Notes under the pieces: model-generated
The model's input: the letters and a program-made list of their open reading frames with translations, nothing else
Database searches by the model: none
What the model was told of the DNA's origin: nothing
Part shown: positions 10,499-21,530 of the stretch, piece after piece
Layout of the letters: each line of letters opens with the position of its first letter
Numbering within the stretch: the stretch's first letter is position 1
Program-made: the position numbers and the translations under genes
Source: Platerodrilus igneus
Lineage: Eukaryota; Arthropoda; Insecta; Coleoptera; Lycidae
DNA: 64,000 nt
NCBI GenBank assembly: GCA_036346225.1
Contig: JARFIW010001104.1
Span: forward strand, 11,000,001 to 11,064,000
Reading direction: 5' to 3'

Positions 10499-11925
10499 TA
10501 CCCTCGTGTCAAGGATTAAATGGCGATCAACTGGGCAAGGTAAAAGAACTGGTCGGACGATATCGAGGTGTGTTTGCACTGGATGATAGTGAGAAGGAAG
10601 GACGAATGTTGTGCAACACAAGATCAATACTGGAGATGCGCAACCGATAAGACAACACCCAGGCGGCTTCCTTTGGCAAAACGTAAGGAAGCTGAGCAAA
10701 TTATCACCGATATGGAAGAACAGGGAGTGATTGAACCTCGAATAGTCCATGGGCATCCCCGGTAGTGCTTGTCAAGAAAAGGACGGGTCGACAAGGTTTT
10801 GTGTGGACTACCGGCGGCTTAACAATGTGACAAAGAAAGACAGCTATCCTTTGCCCAGAATTGATGACACCTTAGATACTCTATCCGGATCTAAATGGTT
10901 TTCGACCTTGGACTTGAAAAGCGGATACTGGCAGGTAGGCTTGGAGCCAAACGATAAAGAAAAGACTGCCTTTACAATTGCAACTGGATTATGGCAGTTC
11001 AAGGTCATGCCATGTGGATTATGCAATGCTCCTGCTACTTTTGAACGATTGATGTAGTCGGTACTGCGTGGACTGTCCTGGAAGACATGTCTGGTGTACC
11101 TGGACGACGTGATAGTGTTAGGTCGGTCTTTCGAAGAACATCTTAAGAACCTAGAGGAGATATTCCAGAGATTACGGGAGGCAAACCTTACATTGAGCCC
11201 CAAGAAGTGTCACCTGTTTGGAAAAGAGGTGAAATACCTAGGACATGTCGTTTCGGAGACCGGAATAAGAGCTGACCCTGACAAAATAAAAACGGTACAA
11301 GAGTGGCCTACACCAGCAGATATACACCAACTACGCAGTTTTCTAGGATTGTGCACATATTACCGACGTTTTATACTTGAGTTTGCGAACATTGCCAAAC
11401 CGTTAACGAAATTAACCGAAGATGGACAAGAATATGATTGGAATGACGACTGCCGCAGTGCATTTGAACAACTGAAACGGCTACTAGTTACAGCACCAAT
11501 TTTGAGTTATCCACGGATGGAGGGAAAATTTGTGTTGGATACCGATGCCAGTAACACAGCTATAGGAGGCGTTCTTTCTCAAGTGCAGGACGGACAAGAA
11601 AAAGTTATTGGGTATTTCAGCAAGGTCTTGTCGCGGCCAGAAAGGAACTATTGTGTGACAAGAAGGAGCTGTTGGCCGTCGTCAAATCCGTAGAGCACTT
11701 TATAAGTACTTATACGGCCGTAAATTCCTGTTGAGAACAGACCATGCTGCACTGAAATGGTTATTGCAGTTTCGAAATCCTGAAGGGCAAGTGGCAAGGT
11801 GGATAGAGCGGCTGCAGGAATATGACTTTGATACAGAACATCGTGTAGGAACTAGCCATCGGAATGCAGACGCTCTATCAAGGAGACCTTGTCCGATGGA
11901 CTGCAATCATTGCTCCAAGATGGAA
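10435..11925 (+). pseudogene. Reverse transcriptase-RNase H of element A
   Basis: RT blocks are clear: [20 protein letters not shown] (10799 on), [10 protein letters not shown], and [11 protein letters not shown] followed by a TAG stop at 11056 where element B has GAG. YLDDVIVLGRSFEEHL (11097 on) contains the YxDD catalytic box. RNase H follows with FVLDTDASNTAIGGVLSQ and TDHAALKWLLQF, then RNADALSRRP near 11860-11886. Frames change near 10630, 10750, 11056-11094 and 11690. Intact relatives copy RNA into DNA and degrade the RNA strand. Confidence 0.85.
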
Positions 11926-13179
11926 GAGAAAATAAGTGTCATCCATAGAATGACGGTAACCGATGATACTTGGCAACTCGAAAGAATACGAGAAGACCAG
12001 GAGAATGACGCCGAATTGGGACGTATTATTGAGTGGAAAAATAGAGGACAACGGCCAGCTTGGGAAGAAATTAGTATTTTAAGTAGGAGCCTGAAGGCAT
12101 ACTGGTCACAGTGGGACTCCTTGATGATGGAAAATAGAATCTTGAAACGACGCCTGGAATTTGAAGATGGCACTGAGAGACTTCAAGTGATAGTGCCGAG
12201 AAGCAGAGTGCCGGAAGTGTTGCAGCACTTGCACGATGGTATTTCCGGAGGGCACTTTGGCGTGAAAAGAACTCTCGAAAGAGTGAGAGAAAGATTCTAT
12301 TGGGTGAACTGCAAAGAAGATGTGAAGGAGTGGTGCCGGAAATGTGAATTGTGTGCCTCTGCAAATGGCCCGGTCTCAAAACGGAAAGCCCCAATGAGAC
12401 AGTATAACGTGGGGAATCCTTTTGAAAGGGTAGCCATTGATATAGCTGGTCCGTTTCCTGAATCAGAGAAAGGAATAAATACATCTTGGTTGCAATGGAT
12501 TATTTTACCAAATGGCCGGAGGCATATGCTATACCTAACCAAGAAGCCGAGACGGTTGCAGATGTACTAGTGAGGAGTTGTTTTGTCGCTTTGGAGTTCC
12601 GTTGGAATTACACTCCGATCAAGGTCGGAACTTCGAATCAGCGTTGTTTCAAAACGTCTGCAAGCATCTTGGAATCAGGAAAACTAGAACCACGCCACTT
12701 CATCCTCAATCGGATGGAATGGTTGAAAGAATGAACAGAACGTTAGGAAAGTACCTGGCCAAAGTTGTCTCTGAACATCAACGGGACTGGGACCAATATC
12801 TACATTTGTTCCTACTGGCGTACCGATCTTCGGTACATGACAGCACAGGATACTCGCCCGCTTGCGTAATGCTAGGACGTGGTTGCGGCTACCATGTGAT
12901 CTTCAGTTTGGATTTAAACCTGGAGAAGAGATCGCCGGTGAAGATTACGTTAGTAAGCTTCGTGAAAGATCAAATAGTATTCACGAAAACGTCCGAAAGA
13001 ATATACAGGCAGCAAGCGATCAAATGAAATCACAATATGACACGAGAGCACAAGAAGGTGGTTATCAACCTGGAGATTTAGTGTGGTTGTACAATCCACA
13101 AAGAAAACGTGGATTGTCGCCAAAACTACAAAGACAATGGGAAGGGCCGTACGAAGTGTTAAAAGGATTAATGATGTAG
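11926..13179 (+). pseudogene. Integrase of element A
   Basis: The zinc domain (HLHDGISGGHFGVKRT, then CRKCELC) lies at about 12228-12360. DDE core blocks follow in broken frames: VAIDIAGPFPESEKG (12430 on), HSDQGRNFESALF (about 12613-12650) and HPQSDGMVERMNRTLG (about 12703-12750). A GPY/F module (RQWEGPYEVLKG) ends the frame at 13179 with LMM*. Element B stops at the same LMM*. Frame changes near 12475, 12575 and 12880 disable this copy. Confidence 0.85.
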
Positions 13180-13215
13180 TGTACCGGATCAGAAGATCCT
13201 CGTGGTAAACCGAAA

Positions 13216-13968
13216 GTGGTACACTTTGACCGTTTAACACCCTACACTGGCAACAACCAGGAAGACTCAAATAATGATAATGGTGTTCGGCAAGTTATTA
13301 ATCATGAGCCAAATGCAGATTTTGAGAGCTTTATGGCGGCGTATGGTGGTTCCGCTAAAGCGAGATTTGGCGTTGTTGTTGAAAACAGCAAGATCTGTTT
13401 AGAGCACCAGAAGAGTATTCCTTGCACATTGCGTAGCTCAAGATTTGGCAATGTCAAGGGGAATAGCTGTTGTTTTCAAGAAAAGTTTGGATGTGTGGAT
13501 GAATTAGTACAACAGCAGCCAACTGTAGGAAAATCTTTGGTTCTTCAAGATAAAAATCGTTATGTTTACTATCTGGTCACCAAAAATTCTTCATGGCAGA
13601 GACCTAGTTATGGACATCTATGGGAGGCTTTGCTAAATCTTAAGGCGCAGATGATGGAAAATGGAGTAACGAGACTAGCGGTGCCCAAGTTGGGCTGTGG
13701 ACTGGATCGCTTGGATTGGAGGATAGTCCGAAATATGCTAGAAGTAGTTTTCCAGGAACCAACGTCCAGGTTCTTGTTTGTTGTTATCAACCGGTTGCCT
13801 ACCAAGACCATGAAAAGAGTGTTGACTGTTACTTCCAACGACGCGGTGGATGCACCAGAGGAGATAGCTGCCGATACCGTCACCAGTCATCGAATTGGCG
13901 TCAAGATGGATTTACAGTTACGAGACGTAACGGTTTTAAAGAGGGGCAGTGTTGCGATCCACTATTAG
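13216..13968 (+). CDS. TARG1/OARD1-like macrodomain ORF of element A
   Basis: The 250-residue ORF lies between the integrase and the 3' LTR. Residues 1-12 (MVHFDRLTPYTG) look like a typical pol tail. From about residue 50 (ARFGVVVE) to 180 it matches a TARG1-class macrodomain: FGCVDELVQQQ, YVYYLVTK (catalytic-type Lys, residue 123), AVPKLGCGLDRLDW (catalytic-type Asp, residue 164), then MLEVVF. The family removes ADP-ribose from glutamate-type sites and hydrolyses O-acetyl-ADP-ribose. Compared with element B, three one-base losses in homopolymers (about 13383-13480) keep the overall frame but scramble about 38 residues, including the LAHCVAQDLAMSRGIAVVF loop, so this copy is damaged. The ORF runs past the purine tract into the LTR. 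Confidence 0.85.
   Translation: MVHFDRLTPYTGNNQEDSNNDNGVRQVINHEPNADFESFMAAYGGSAKARFGVVVENSKICLEHQKSIPCTLRSSRFGNVKGNSCCFQEKFGCVDELVQQQPTVGKSLVLQDKNRYVYYLVTKNSSWQRPSYGHLWEALLNLKAQMMENGVTRLAVPKLGCGLDRLDWRIVRNMLEVVFQEPTSRFLFVVINRLPTKTMKRVLTVTSNDAVDAPEEIAADTVTSHRIGVKMDLQLRDVTVLKRGSVAIHY
13937..13949 (+). other. Polypurine tract of element A
   Basis: AAAGAGGGGCAG directly precedes the 3' LTR start (TGTTGCG, 13950). It is the usual plus-strand DNA primer. It lies inside the macrodomain ORF frame, so the ORF overlaps the replication signal. Confidence 0.75.
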
Positions 13969-14471
13969 GCAACCCGTCAAACATACAAACGCCCGGGGCA
14001 CAGCGTATTCTTCAGCATTCGAGAATCCTTCTACAAAGTTCTAGATAATGAGTCATATCTTAATGCAGGGTATATATAAGGCCGCTTATGAATGTAAGAG
14101 TTAGTCTATTCTTGAATGTCTAATATAAATTATATCGTTGTAAAGTAAACGTAGTTGAGCTTTTAGAATATATACATAAATGATATGCTGTGTCTAATGT
14201 GCATGCAGCTTGCAGTATACATAAATAAATAGAAGTGTATAAACAAATAGTTGTGTTAGTGTTGTTAATGAACCTATGGTAAAGGAGTTAATTTAAGAAG
14301 ATATTAGTGCTTGTAAATTCATTAGTGTAATAGTGCTTCATTGTTAAGTGGACTGAAAACATCTATAAATAAGGCATATACTGTAAATTAGACTTGTGAA
14401 CAGTGAGTAATAAAGACCATTATTATTACTTGTTTTAAATTAAAGAAACGCGGAAGTAGTAGCCCGTTACA
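13950..14471 (+). repeat. 3' LTR of element A
   Basis: It is 522 bp, same ends as the 5' LTR (TGTTGCG...GTTACA). It is followed by ATAT, matching the ATAT before the 5' LTR. Confidence 0.95.
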
Positions 14472-14589
14472 ATATAATAGTACGTTTGTCGGGTTTACGA
14501 CGTTGGACGTTTATGATATGATGCAATGTGACGTCCTCATGACTTCTAATCACATCAGTTATAATATTAATATATTTAATGCTATAATT

Positions 14590-14900
14590 ATAGGGTAGTT
14601 TAGGAGTAGGTTGTCACAGGGGTCGTAGAATAAATAAAAGAAACTTCCAGTTAACAAAAGCACATAATTGCAGATATTATAAGAGTAAATAGGTCACCAT
14701 ACATATTGTTAGTTGAGAGCACACTGTATATATAATAGTGCAAGAGATTAAACGCATAAGAAATAGAAATATCCATGAGTAATTACGAGCAAAGATAAGA
14801 TTTAAAAACGTAACGAAATGCATCAAAATTAAATCAACGGAAAACCTATATGAATTGGCTTGATAAATATTTAACAAATGCGTTAAATATATTGTATACG
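14590..14900 (+). repeat. Dispersed repeat, left copy, first block
   Basis: The block beginning GGGTAGTTTAGGAGTAGG and passing through GGGTCGTAGAATAAATA matches 20385-20700 along about 300 bp with scattered changes. The second block of the same repeat is at 16580-17206. Between the two blocks this copy has about 1.6 kb of extra DNA that the right copy lacks. It has no coding potential. Confidence 0.7.
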
Positions 14901-15445
14901 CAGGCTATAATTATGCATTATTTGAATAAATCGTACGCGACATAAAGTATTACATTTGTTCAAAAATCCAATTTAACTAGGAAATAAACAAACACCAAAT
15001 TTATTTCGGTTTACATTAGAATGAACAATCAACAATGAATACGTGACTTAATAAACGAAAATTCGTGGGATTTCTCAATTAATCATCATGGTATGTAAAT
15101 GAATACGTGACCATTTAAGCGTTCATCCAAGTATTTGAACTATACAATTGGTAAAATTTCCCGGAGTACACAAAAGATAAACGCCAAAAGTATCGCCCCA
15201 ACACGTGAATAAACGAATAGAAAACAAAAGGTACGGCTTATAAATACGATAACAATTGAGCGACGGGTTTTGTATACATTTTAAACTGGGCTACGACGAT
15301 ACTCAGAAGTGCTAAATTATTCACGTAACCAGTCATACGAAGGTAAATGAAAATCATTTTGAAAAGTGTAAAAATTGTGCAAGTGTGAGCGGATCTATTA
15401 TAGACGTAAGTAAAAACAACTTAGTAAAAACACAATTTCTAACAT

Positions 15446-16290
15446 TGTTACGTGCCAATCGGCACTTAAACATTGTTTTTAGGTTAGTTTTGATGTATGG
15501 AGGTTTCGCGCCATAATTTCAAAAGACGCGGTGCGCGGAAATTTTAATAGATTAGGCGCGTACTTCCGATACGTCCCAGTGAGTTTGCGCAGAGTGCGCG
15601 ATGCTAGAGGGTTGGACGAATAAGTTCGCGCCGATGGGGAAAAAGACAAAAGAGTAGGGACAAAGTGGTGAGAGTTTTGGGAGACGCTTGAACGTGGCTG
15701 TTTTGCCCGAACTTTCAAGGAGTGTGGTCGGTCAGGTATCGTATCGTGCCTTATCTCTAGTATGTAGATTTCCCTTCTGTTTTATCTTGTTGTCGTCCCT
15801 TATAAAACCTGATCCTGCCGCTCCCTACATATTAGGTAGATGAAATTCGTAGCCACCTAGACGAAACGAACTCCACGACCCGAGACGAATCGGATGTCCA
15901 TGCTCAGCCAACAGCCCGGAGCGGAGCCCTGAGTGCCGGTCCGAACGCTTTGGAATAGCGTCGGCGTATCAACTTTAACCCCGAGACATATTTATGTAAG
16001 TAATTAACGTATTACCTTTTGTTGTAAATTCTTAAATTTTCCGATTATGGCGCAATATAATTTTGTACAATGGTGACGTCATGGTAGTTGGCAACGCAGA
16101 ATCTGTAATAAGGTTCGCGCTTCCGGCCGCCAGGCCGTTGCATTGCTTTCGTATTCATTGCGCTTGCGCGATGTATTTATGAACTCTTAAACTGTATTAC
16201 CGACTTCGTAAACTGTTTTATCGACCTTTAAGTGTAAGAACTATCACCATATAAATGTATCACCAATTAAATTGTAATAACATAAATAAA
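15446..16290 (+). repeat. LTR-like CpG-rich repeat, copy 1
   Basis: It starts TGTTACGTGCCAATCGGCAC. It is related over most of its length to 50097-50833 (+) and about 45555-46158 (-). Shared blocks include TTAGGTTAGTTTTGATG, TTTCGCGCC, AGGTATCGTATCGTGCC and CTCCACGACCC-like sequence. A TATAAAA lies near 15799, and a splice-donor-like GTAAGTAA lies near 15995 at the position where the other copies have GTGAGT. The 5' end is sharp. The 3' end is approximate; a 5-bp AACAT occurs just before it (15441-15445) and near its end (16279-16283). It looks like a solo LTR, possibly BEL/Pao type. Confidence 0.6.
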
Positions 16291-16295
16291 ACATG

Positions 16296-16385
16296 GCTCT
16301 GGTTAATTCTCTGGTATATTCTCTGGGTAATTCTCTGGTTATTACTCTGGAGAATTCTTTGGTTAATTCTCTGGTTAATCACCTC
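16296..16385 (+). repeat. 12-bp minisatellite (CTCTGGTTAATT-like)
   Basis: About seven imperfect 12-bp units (TCTCTGGTTAAT and variants) run in tandem. The period is a multiple of three, so an ORF reads as repeated NSLV. That ORF is a by-product of the repeat and has no other support as a gene. Confidence 0.7.
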
Positions 16386-16579
16386 TTGTTAAATTACTTT
16401 GGTAATTACTTCCATGGTAAATGTTTTATTACTGTCTTGTTAATTACGGAGATGGAAAACCTTTTATTTACTGATATACAAATTGAATTTTAAATTGGAT
16501 TAACTTATGGGATTTTGAATAACGATTTGGATAATATTTTGGTTTTGATGTCGACTTCCAAATTCGACTCTAAATATTC

Positions 16580-17158
16580 AGACTAGGCAAGAAAACTTTT
16601 GGGGGATGCAGAGGAACTATGGGACCATTTCAGGTTAGCCATATTGATATAATTTATTACTGAAAACTGTTTTAATTTAATATTTTTGGTACATGTAAGA
16701 GTCAACAAAACATTAGTTTCATTGATCAATTTATGAAAGGTAATAGGCATCTTGAAACATTTCAAAAGTCTCTAAATATAAACTCGTTTTGCTGGCTTCA
16801 ATTTCTTAAATCTGGTATATTTAAATATTCTGAAAAAAAGGAAGATTTTAAAAAGGTTGTAAATATTTAATCATTATATTGTGTATTGTAGAATTGCTTT
16901 ATTTAATTGAATCAACTAGTTGAGGCAAAGACAATCCATAACTTAACATTTCACATCATAGGTGCTTGATTAATATAAAGGGAGCATTATACTACACCCA
17001 ATCGTGGGGCTAAATATAATAAAATATCACAGCATTTTATGACATGCTCAAACGTGGGGCTAAAAATAAATAAAACCATCGTAGGGGCTGGAGGAGTATC
17101 ACAGCATTTTATGGTATGCCCTACCGTGGGGCCTAATATAGAGGGTGAAGTATCACAG

Positions 17159-17206
<48 letters not shown>
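16580..17206 (+). repeat. Dispersed repeat, left copy, second block with (TA)n end
   Basis: It matches 20870-21389: shared GGTTAGC, TATTATATTGTGTATT and TAGAATTGCTTTATTT blocks. It carries three ~60-bp subunits with ATCACAGCATTTTATG and CGTGGGGC (16990-17160) and ends in a pure (TA)n tract at 17161-17206. The LINE starts right after this tract. Confidence 0.7.
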
Positions 17207-17208
<2 letters not shown>

Positions 17209-20200
17209 CAATGATAATAGGGTAGTTCCGTCAGCATCTGCACTTCTTCAGGAAGCTCTGAATATCCATCCGAGGGCTTTTCACTGTTGTCACGTAAATG
17301 CACAATCCCTTTTGAGTAAATTTGACGATTTTACTAATACATTTGAAAATAGTGGCGCGCACTGTGTTGCCGTATCAGAGACCTGGTTAAAACCTCTCTG
17401 CCTGATAATTTAGTTCAATTACACGGATACCGCCTTTTCAGGAATGATCGTAAACAACAACGTGGCGGCGGTGTTGCCTTATACATAAGAGAGGGTTAAA
17501 AGCTCTAGAAATTGTCAAGTCACAAACTACTCATCGTGATAGGCCCGAATATATATGTGTTGAGATCTTATTCAAACACTGCAAAATGCTCGTTATGACA
17601 GTGTATCGCCCTCCAAATATTGGTTATTTGTCTGACATAGAAGAGATTCTTTGTGACTTTCTACCTATATATAATGTCATTATCTTGTTAGGCGACTTCA
17701 ATATAAATTTGAATGGCGACGCTTCGGATGCTCGTTACCTAAGGAACATTGCAGATATCTGCAATTTACACATTTTACCACTACAACCAACTCATCATCT
17801 TATAACTGCAGCTACTGAGGTGCACACCACTATAGATCATATTATCACCTTAAACAGGGATAAAGTTATCAACTTTGGGCAAATTCCTATTTTAGAACTC
17901 TCTAAACACGACCTAATTTACGCGTCATTTTCAGTGAAGCTGCGCAGCTTATTCCAAAATATAAGAAATTTAGGAACTTCAAAGATATGGATTTTGGCAG
18001 AGTAGTGAGTGACGCTGGCAGAATTTCTTGGAGTGATATTGACTTATTTGATGACGCAAACTGCAAACTCCATAAATTTAATCTTTTTGTTACACATCTC
18101 TTTGATTTTCATGCTCCGTACAAAACTATTCGTATCACAAAACCGAAGGCTCCCTGGCTAAATGATCAAATCAATGAAATGCGGCGAATTAGAAATGCTG
18201 CGGCATTTAGGTTTAAACGTGTTCCTACAGTTGAAAATTATAACTACTTCAAGTACCTGCGAAATAAAACCAAGCAGCTAATTAGAAACTCCAAGCTACG
18301 CTACTATTATTCGCTATCCACGAATTTAAATTCCGCTAAAACTTGGAAAGAGCTGAAGTCACTAGGAGTTGGGAAAGCGCCTGTTCGTATTCCACACAAT
18401 TTATGCCTTAATTCTCTAAATGACCATTTTAATTCTAAAAAGATCACTGATCAAGAGCGCATGGATAACTTTATTATAAGTTTATCCTCCTTAAATACTC
18501 CAATGTGCCCTAAGTTTGCTTTCCATCAAGTTACAAATGACATCGTGTATAAATCAATTCAGCGCATTAAATCAAGTGCAATAGGCGCTGACCAAATATC
18601 CAAGACAATGCTTTCACTGGTGCTTCCTCATGCTCTACAGTCTCTTGTCTCTATCATTAACCATTCATTTAGTACAAATACTTTCCCTCATCATTGGAAA
18701 CAGGCGCTTATTCATCCACTTCCTAAAAAGTCATTCCTTTATCACCATCTGACTACCGCCCAATTAGTATTCTTCCTGCCTCTCTAAATCTATTGAATAT
18801 ATTGCTTTTGATCAATTATCAAATTTTCTAAATTCAAATAAGCTATTTGACCAATTTCAATCCGGTTTTCGTAAGCACCACTCTACAACTTCGGCCTTAA
18901 TCCGCATAATCGATGATGCGAAGGAAGCCATGGACTGCAAACAGCTAACTATTATACTATTACTTGATTTCAGTTCATCTTTCAACAGTGTGAACTTCAA
19001 AATTTTACTTGCCAAGTTAAAGATGCTCAATAATTTCTCAGATGATGCTTTGCAATGGTTTGAGTCGTACTTGAGCGGTCGTCGACAGCGTGTCATTACG
19101 GAGGATGGGGCTAACTTGTCAGATTGGCTGAATTTGGAAGCTGGAGTACCACAGGGAAGTGTGCTTGGTCCTATTCTCTTTTCCTATTATATACAGGATG
19201 TTTTTAGAGTCTTGAAATTCAGTAAATATCACTGTTACGCAGATGATATACAGGTATATTCACATTTTCATCCCTACGATATTTTCCGTACTATTAATAA
19301 TCTTAACACTGATCTTGCTAGTATAAATTCGTGGGGACTGGACAACCAACTAACTATAAATCCGTTAAAATGCCAAGCAACCTTAATCGGGTCATCCAAA
19401 TTGTTGAGTAAAATCGATATTTTAACTCTTCCACACTTATATTTAAATGGCTTAGCAATTCCACTGTCTACTACAGTAAAGAATCTTGGTATAATGATCG
19501 ACTCAAATCTGTCATGGAAAGCCCACACAATGTATATATGTAAAAAGGTGTATGCTTCGTTACATAGTCTTAAGAGGGTAAAACGATTTTTACCAGTTCG
19601 TTTAAGAATACAACTTATTAGGTCGCTTATTCAACCGATTTTTGACTATGGAGATGTTTTATATCATCATTTATCTATGGACAACAGTAATCGTTTACAG
19701 CGAGTTCACAACAGTTGCATTCGATTTGTTTTTGACATTAAACGTCGTCAGCATGTTACACCATATTTCAATAAGCTCTCTTGGTTAAAATTAGTGAAAC
19801 AGCGACAGTTACATCAGGCAATAATGCTCTATAAACTCTTACATGGACTTGGACCTTCGTACTTAACCTCAAATTTCTCTTACGTTTCCACAGGACACCA
19901 TAACACACGAGATGAAAAACGACTGCTAATACCAATGCACCGTACTGAAATGTATCATTCATCGTTCTTGGTATCCGGGTCGTCTCTCTGGAACTGTATA
20001 CCCATAAATATAAGAAATTGCACAACATTACTTAAATTTAGAAAAGCATATCAGGAGTATCTACTATCTTGCAACTAAACTTTAATATGGAATGGGGAAT
20101 AGTGGGCCCAGCGTGCGTGATGTGTTTTGTACGTGTGTGTGGTGAGGGGGGGGGGTGGATGTTTGTGTAAAAATGTGCATGTAAGTGTGGTGGCGTATGT

Positions 20201-20354
20201 AAGTATATGTAGTTATTGTTTGTACTAAATAAATATTTTATTGTACAAGATATGTCCTAGTTAGGTGTAAGAGTGGGCTTTATAGCTTAAACCTCGCTAG
20301 AAGTATCTTTTCTTTCTCATATGTATCGAGATTTGCTTATAAATAATAAAGATA

Positions 20355-20385
<31 letters not shown>
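17207..20385 (+). mobile_element. CR1/Jockey-like LINE, 5' truncated
   Basis: It is a non-LTR retrotransposon with endonuclease and reverse transcriptase, a ~260-bp 3' UTR that includes a G-run (20147-20155), and a terminal (ATT)n tail at 20352-20385. The 5' end abuts a (TA)n tract, and the coding frame is already open there, so ORF1 and the endonuclease start are missing. Copies of one dispersed repeat flank both sides (16580-17206 and 20386-21389). Confidence 0.85.
17215..20078 (+). pseudogene. LINE ORF2: endonuclease-reverse transcriptase
   Basis: The apurinic-type endonuclease reads CCHVNAQSLLSKFDDF and VSETWLKP (17290-17395), then TVYRPPN and LLGDFNINLNGDA (17600-17720), and IDHIITL...SKHDLIYASF. 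RT follows from 18787 in one frame to the stop at 20078: QSGFRKHHSTTSALIRI, LLLDFSSSFNSV (motif A; the first Asp is kept), VPQGSVLGPILF and YADDIQVY. A C-terminal LHSLKRVKRFLP region matches CR1/Jockey-like proteins. Frame breaks near 17400, 17500, 17990 and 18785 inactivate it. The last 380 codons are still fully open, so decay is moderate. Confidence 0.85.
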
Positions 20386-20386
<1 letters not shown>

Positions 20387-21339
20387 GTTTAGGGGTAGGT
20401 TAAGTCATGGGGGTCGTAGAATAAATATAAACAACTTCCACTTTAAGAAAAGCACATAATTCCAGAAATCATAAGAGTAAAACGGTCACTCCACATATTG
20501 TTAATTGAAAGGACAGTGTATATAAAATACACGGGATTAAATGCATGAGAACATAAAGATGTCTAAGTGTAGTTTACAAGTAAAGATAAGATTTTAAAAC
20601 GCAACAAATTGCATCAAAATTAAATCACCGGGAAGCATAGAAAAATTTGTCATTGCAAACATTTAACAATTGCGTCGAAAATATCATCGTATTTGGGACT
20701 TCTAACTTTGAACATACTCTAATTTTGGAGATATTTTAAAATATACGTATTCTAATTTGGACATATTCCGATTTGGTACGATCTTAATTGGAAGCGATTT
20801 ATGGGAGGCGATTCTTATATGGGGCGGGCATATCAATAAGCAAACCGAACACAGAAAGGGGATGCAGATCATAGACTAGGAAGGAACTACAGAGCCCATT
20901 CCAGGTTAGCAGTCATAATACACTTTATTATTGAAAACTGTTTTTGATTTATTATTTGCCACATTGTATATTTGTAAGAGTCATCAAAAAGGGTCACTTA
21001 AAGATTTATGAAAATGAAATAAGTATCTTGGAACGTTCGAAGGTCCCTGAATAATTAAAAGATATTTTTGCTGGCTTTCAGAAAAACATAAATCTGGTAT
21101 ATGTAGATATTCTGTACAAAAAGGAAAATTTTGAGTGTTGTAAATATTATCAACTATTATATTGTGTATTATAGAATTGCTTTATTTGATTCAATAAGAG
21201 CTATTCAGTAAGCTAGTCGGGGTAAAAATCCTAATTTAATATTTCGTAACATTGGGGTTCAAAATAATAATAGGGCAAAACATAGCAATTTATGACACCC
21301 ACCGTAGGGGCTCATTAATCCTAAAATCGAGTATCACAG

Positions 21340-21389
<50 letters not shown>
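20386..21389 (+). repeat. Dispersed repeat, right copy with (TA)n end
   Basis: It begins TTTAGGGGTAGG right at the end of the LINE tail, matches 14590-14900 and then 16580-17206 without the ~1.6-kb interruption, and ends in (TA)n at 21342-21389. This copy defines a unit of about 1 kb with no ORF. Confidence 0.7.
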
Positions 21390-21392
<3 letters not shown>

Positions 21393-21530
21393 GTAGTTTT
21401 TTACACAAGGTAAGTTGATAAATACTTACGTATTGAAATTAATAAGATGAAATAATAACTTAGACTTTTTAAGTAAAGCCCAAATGATCATTTCAAATCG
21501 AGCTAGTAATTGAAAGAAGGAAAATATAAC

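Larger units (their letters stand above)
7901..14471 (+). mobile_element. Ty3/gypsy element A with a macrodomain ORF
   Basis: It is a full-length LTR retrotransposon (6571 bp): 522-bp LTRs (7901-8422 and 13950-14471) differing at one position that I can see, a tRNA-type primer site, gag, protease, RT/RNase H, integrase, a TARG1-like macrodomain ORF, a purine tract and the 3' LTR. The host sequence ATAT flanks both ends (7897-7900 and 14472-14475), a 4-bp target duplication. It is a sister of element B (25564-32456, opposite strand). Near-identical LTRs imply recent insertion, but the ORFs carry many single-base losses and at least one nonsense change (TAG at 11056). Confidence 0.95.

Noticed and set aside
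10007..10756. Long antisense ORF (249 codons) over the element A protease/RT, and its mirror at 29274-30044
   Set aside because: It is a frame shadow of the protease-linker coding strand. It has no domain and exists in both copies only because the sense sequence is conserved.
15441..16283. AACAT as a 5-bp target duplication of LTR-like copy 1
   Set aside because: It would place the LTR end before the block that aligns with copy 3, so the match may be chance. Kept only as a note.
17039..17413. ORF with an IYIYIYIY tract
   Set aside because: The tract is the (TA)n microsatellite. Only its 3' end belongs to a protein, the LINE endonuclease.
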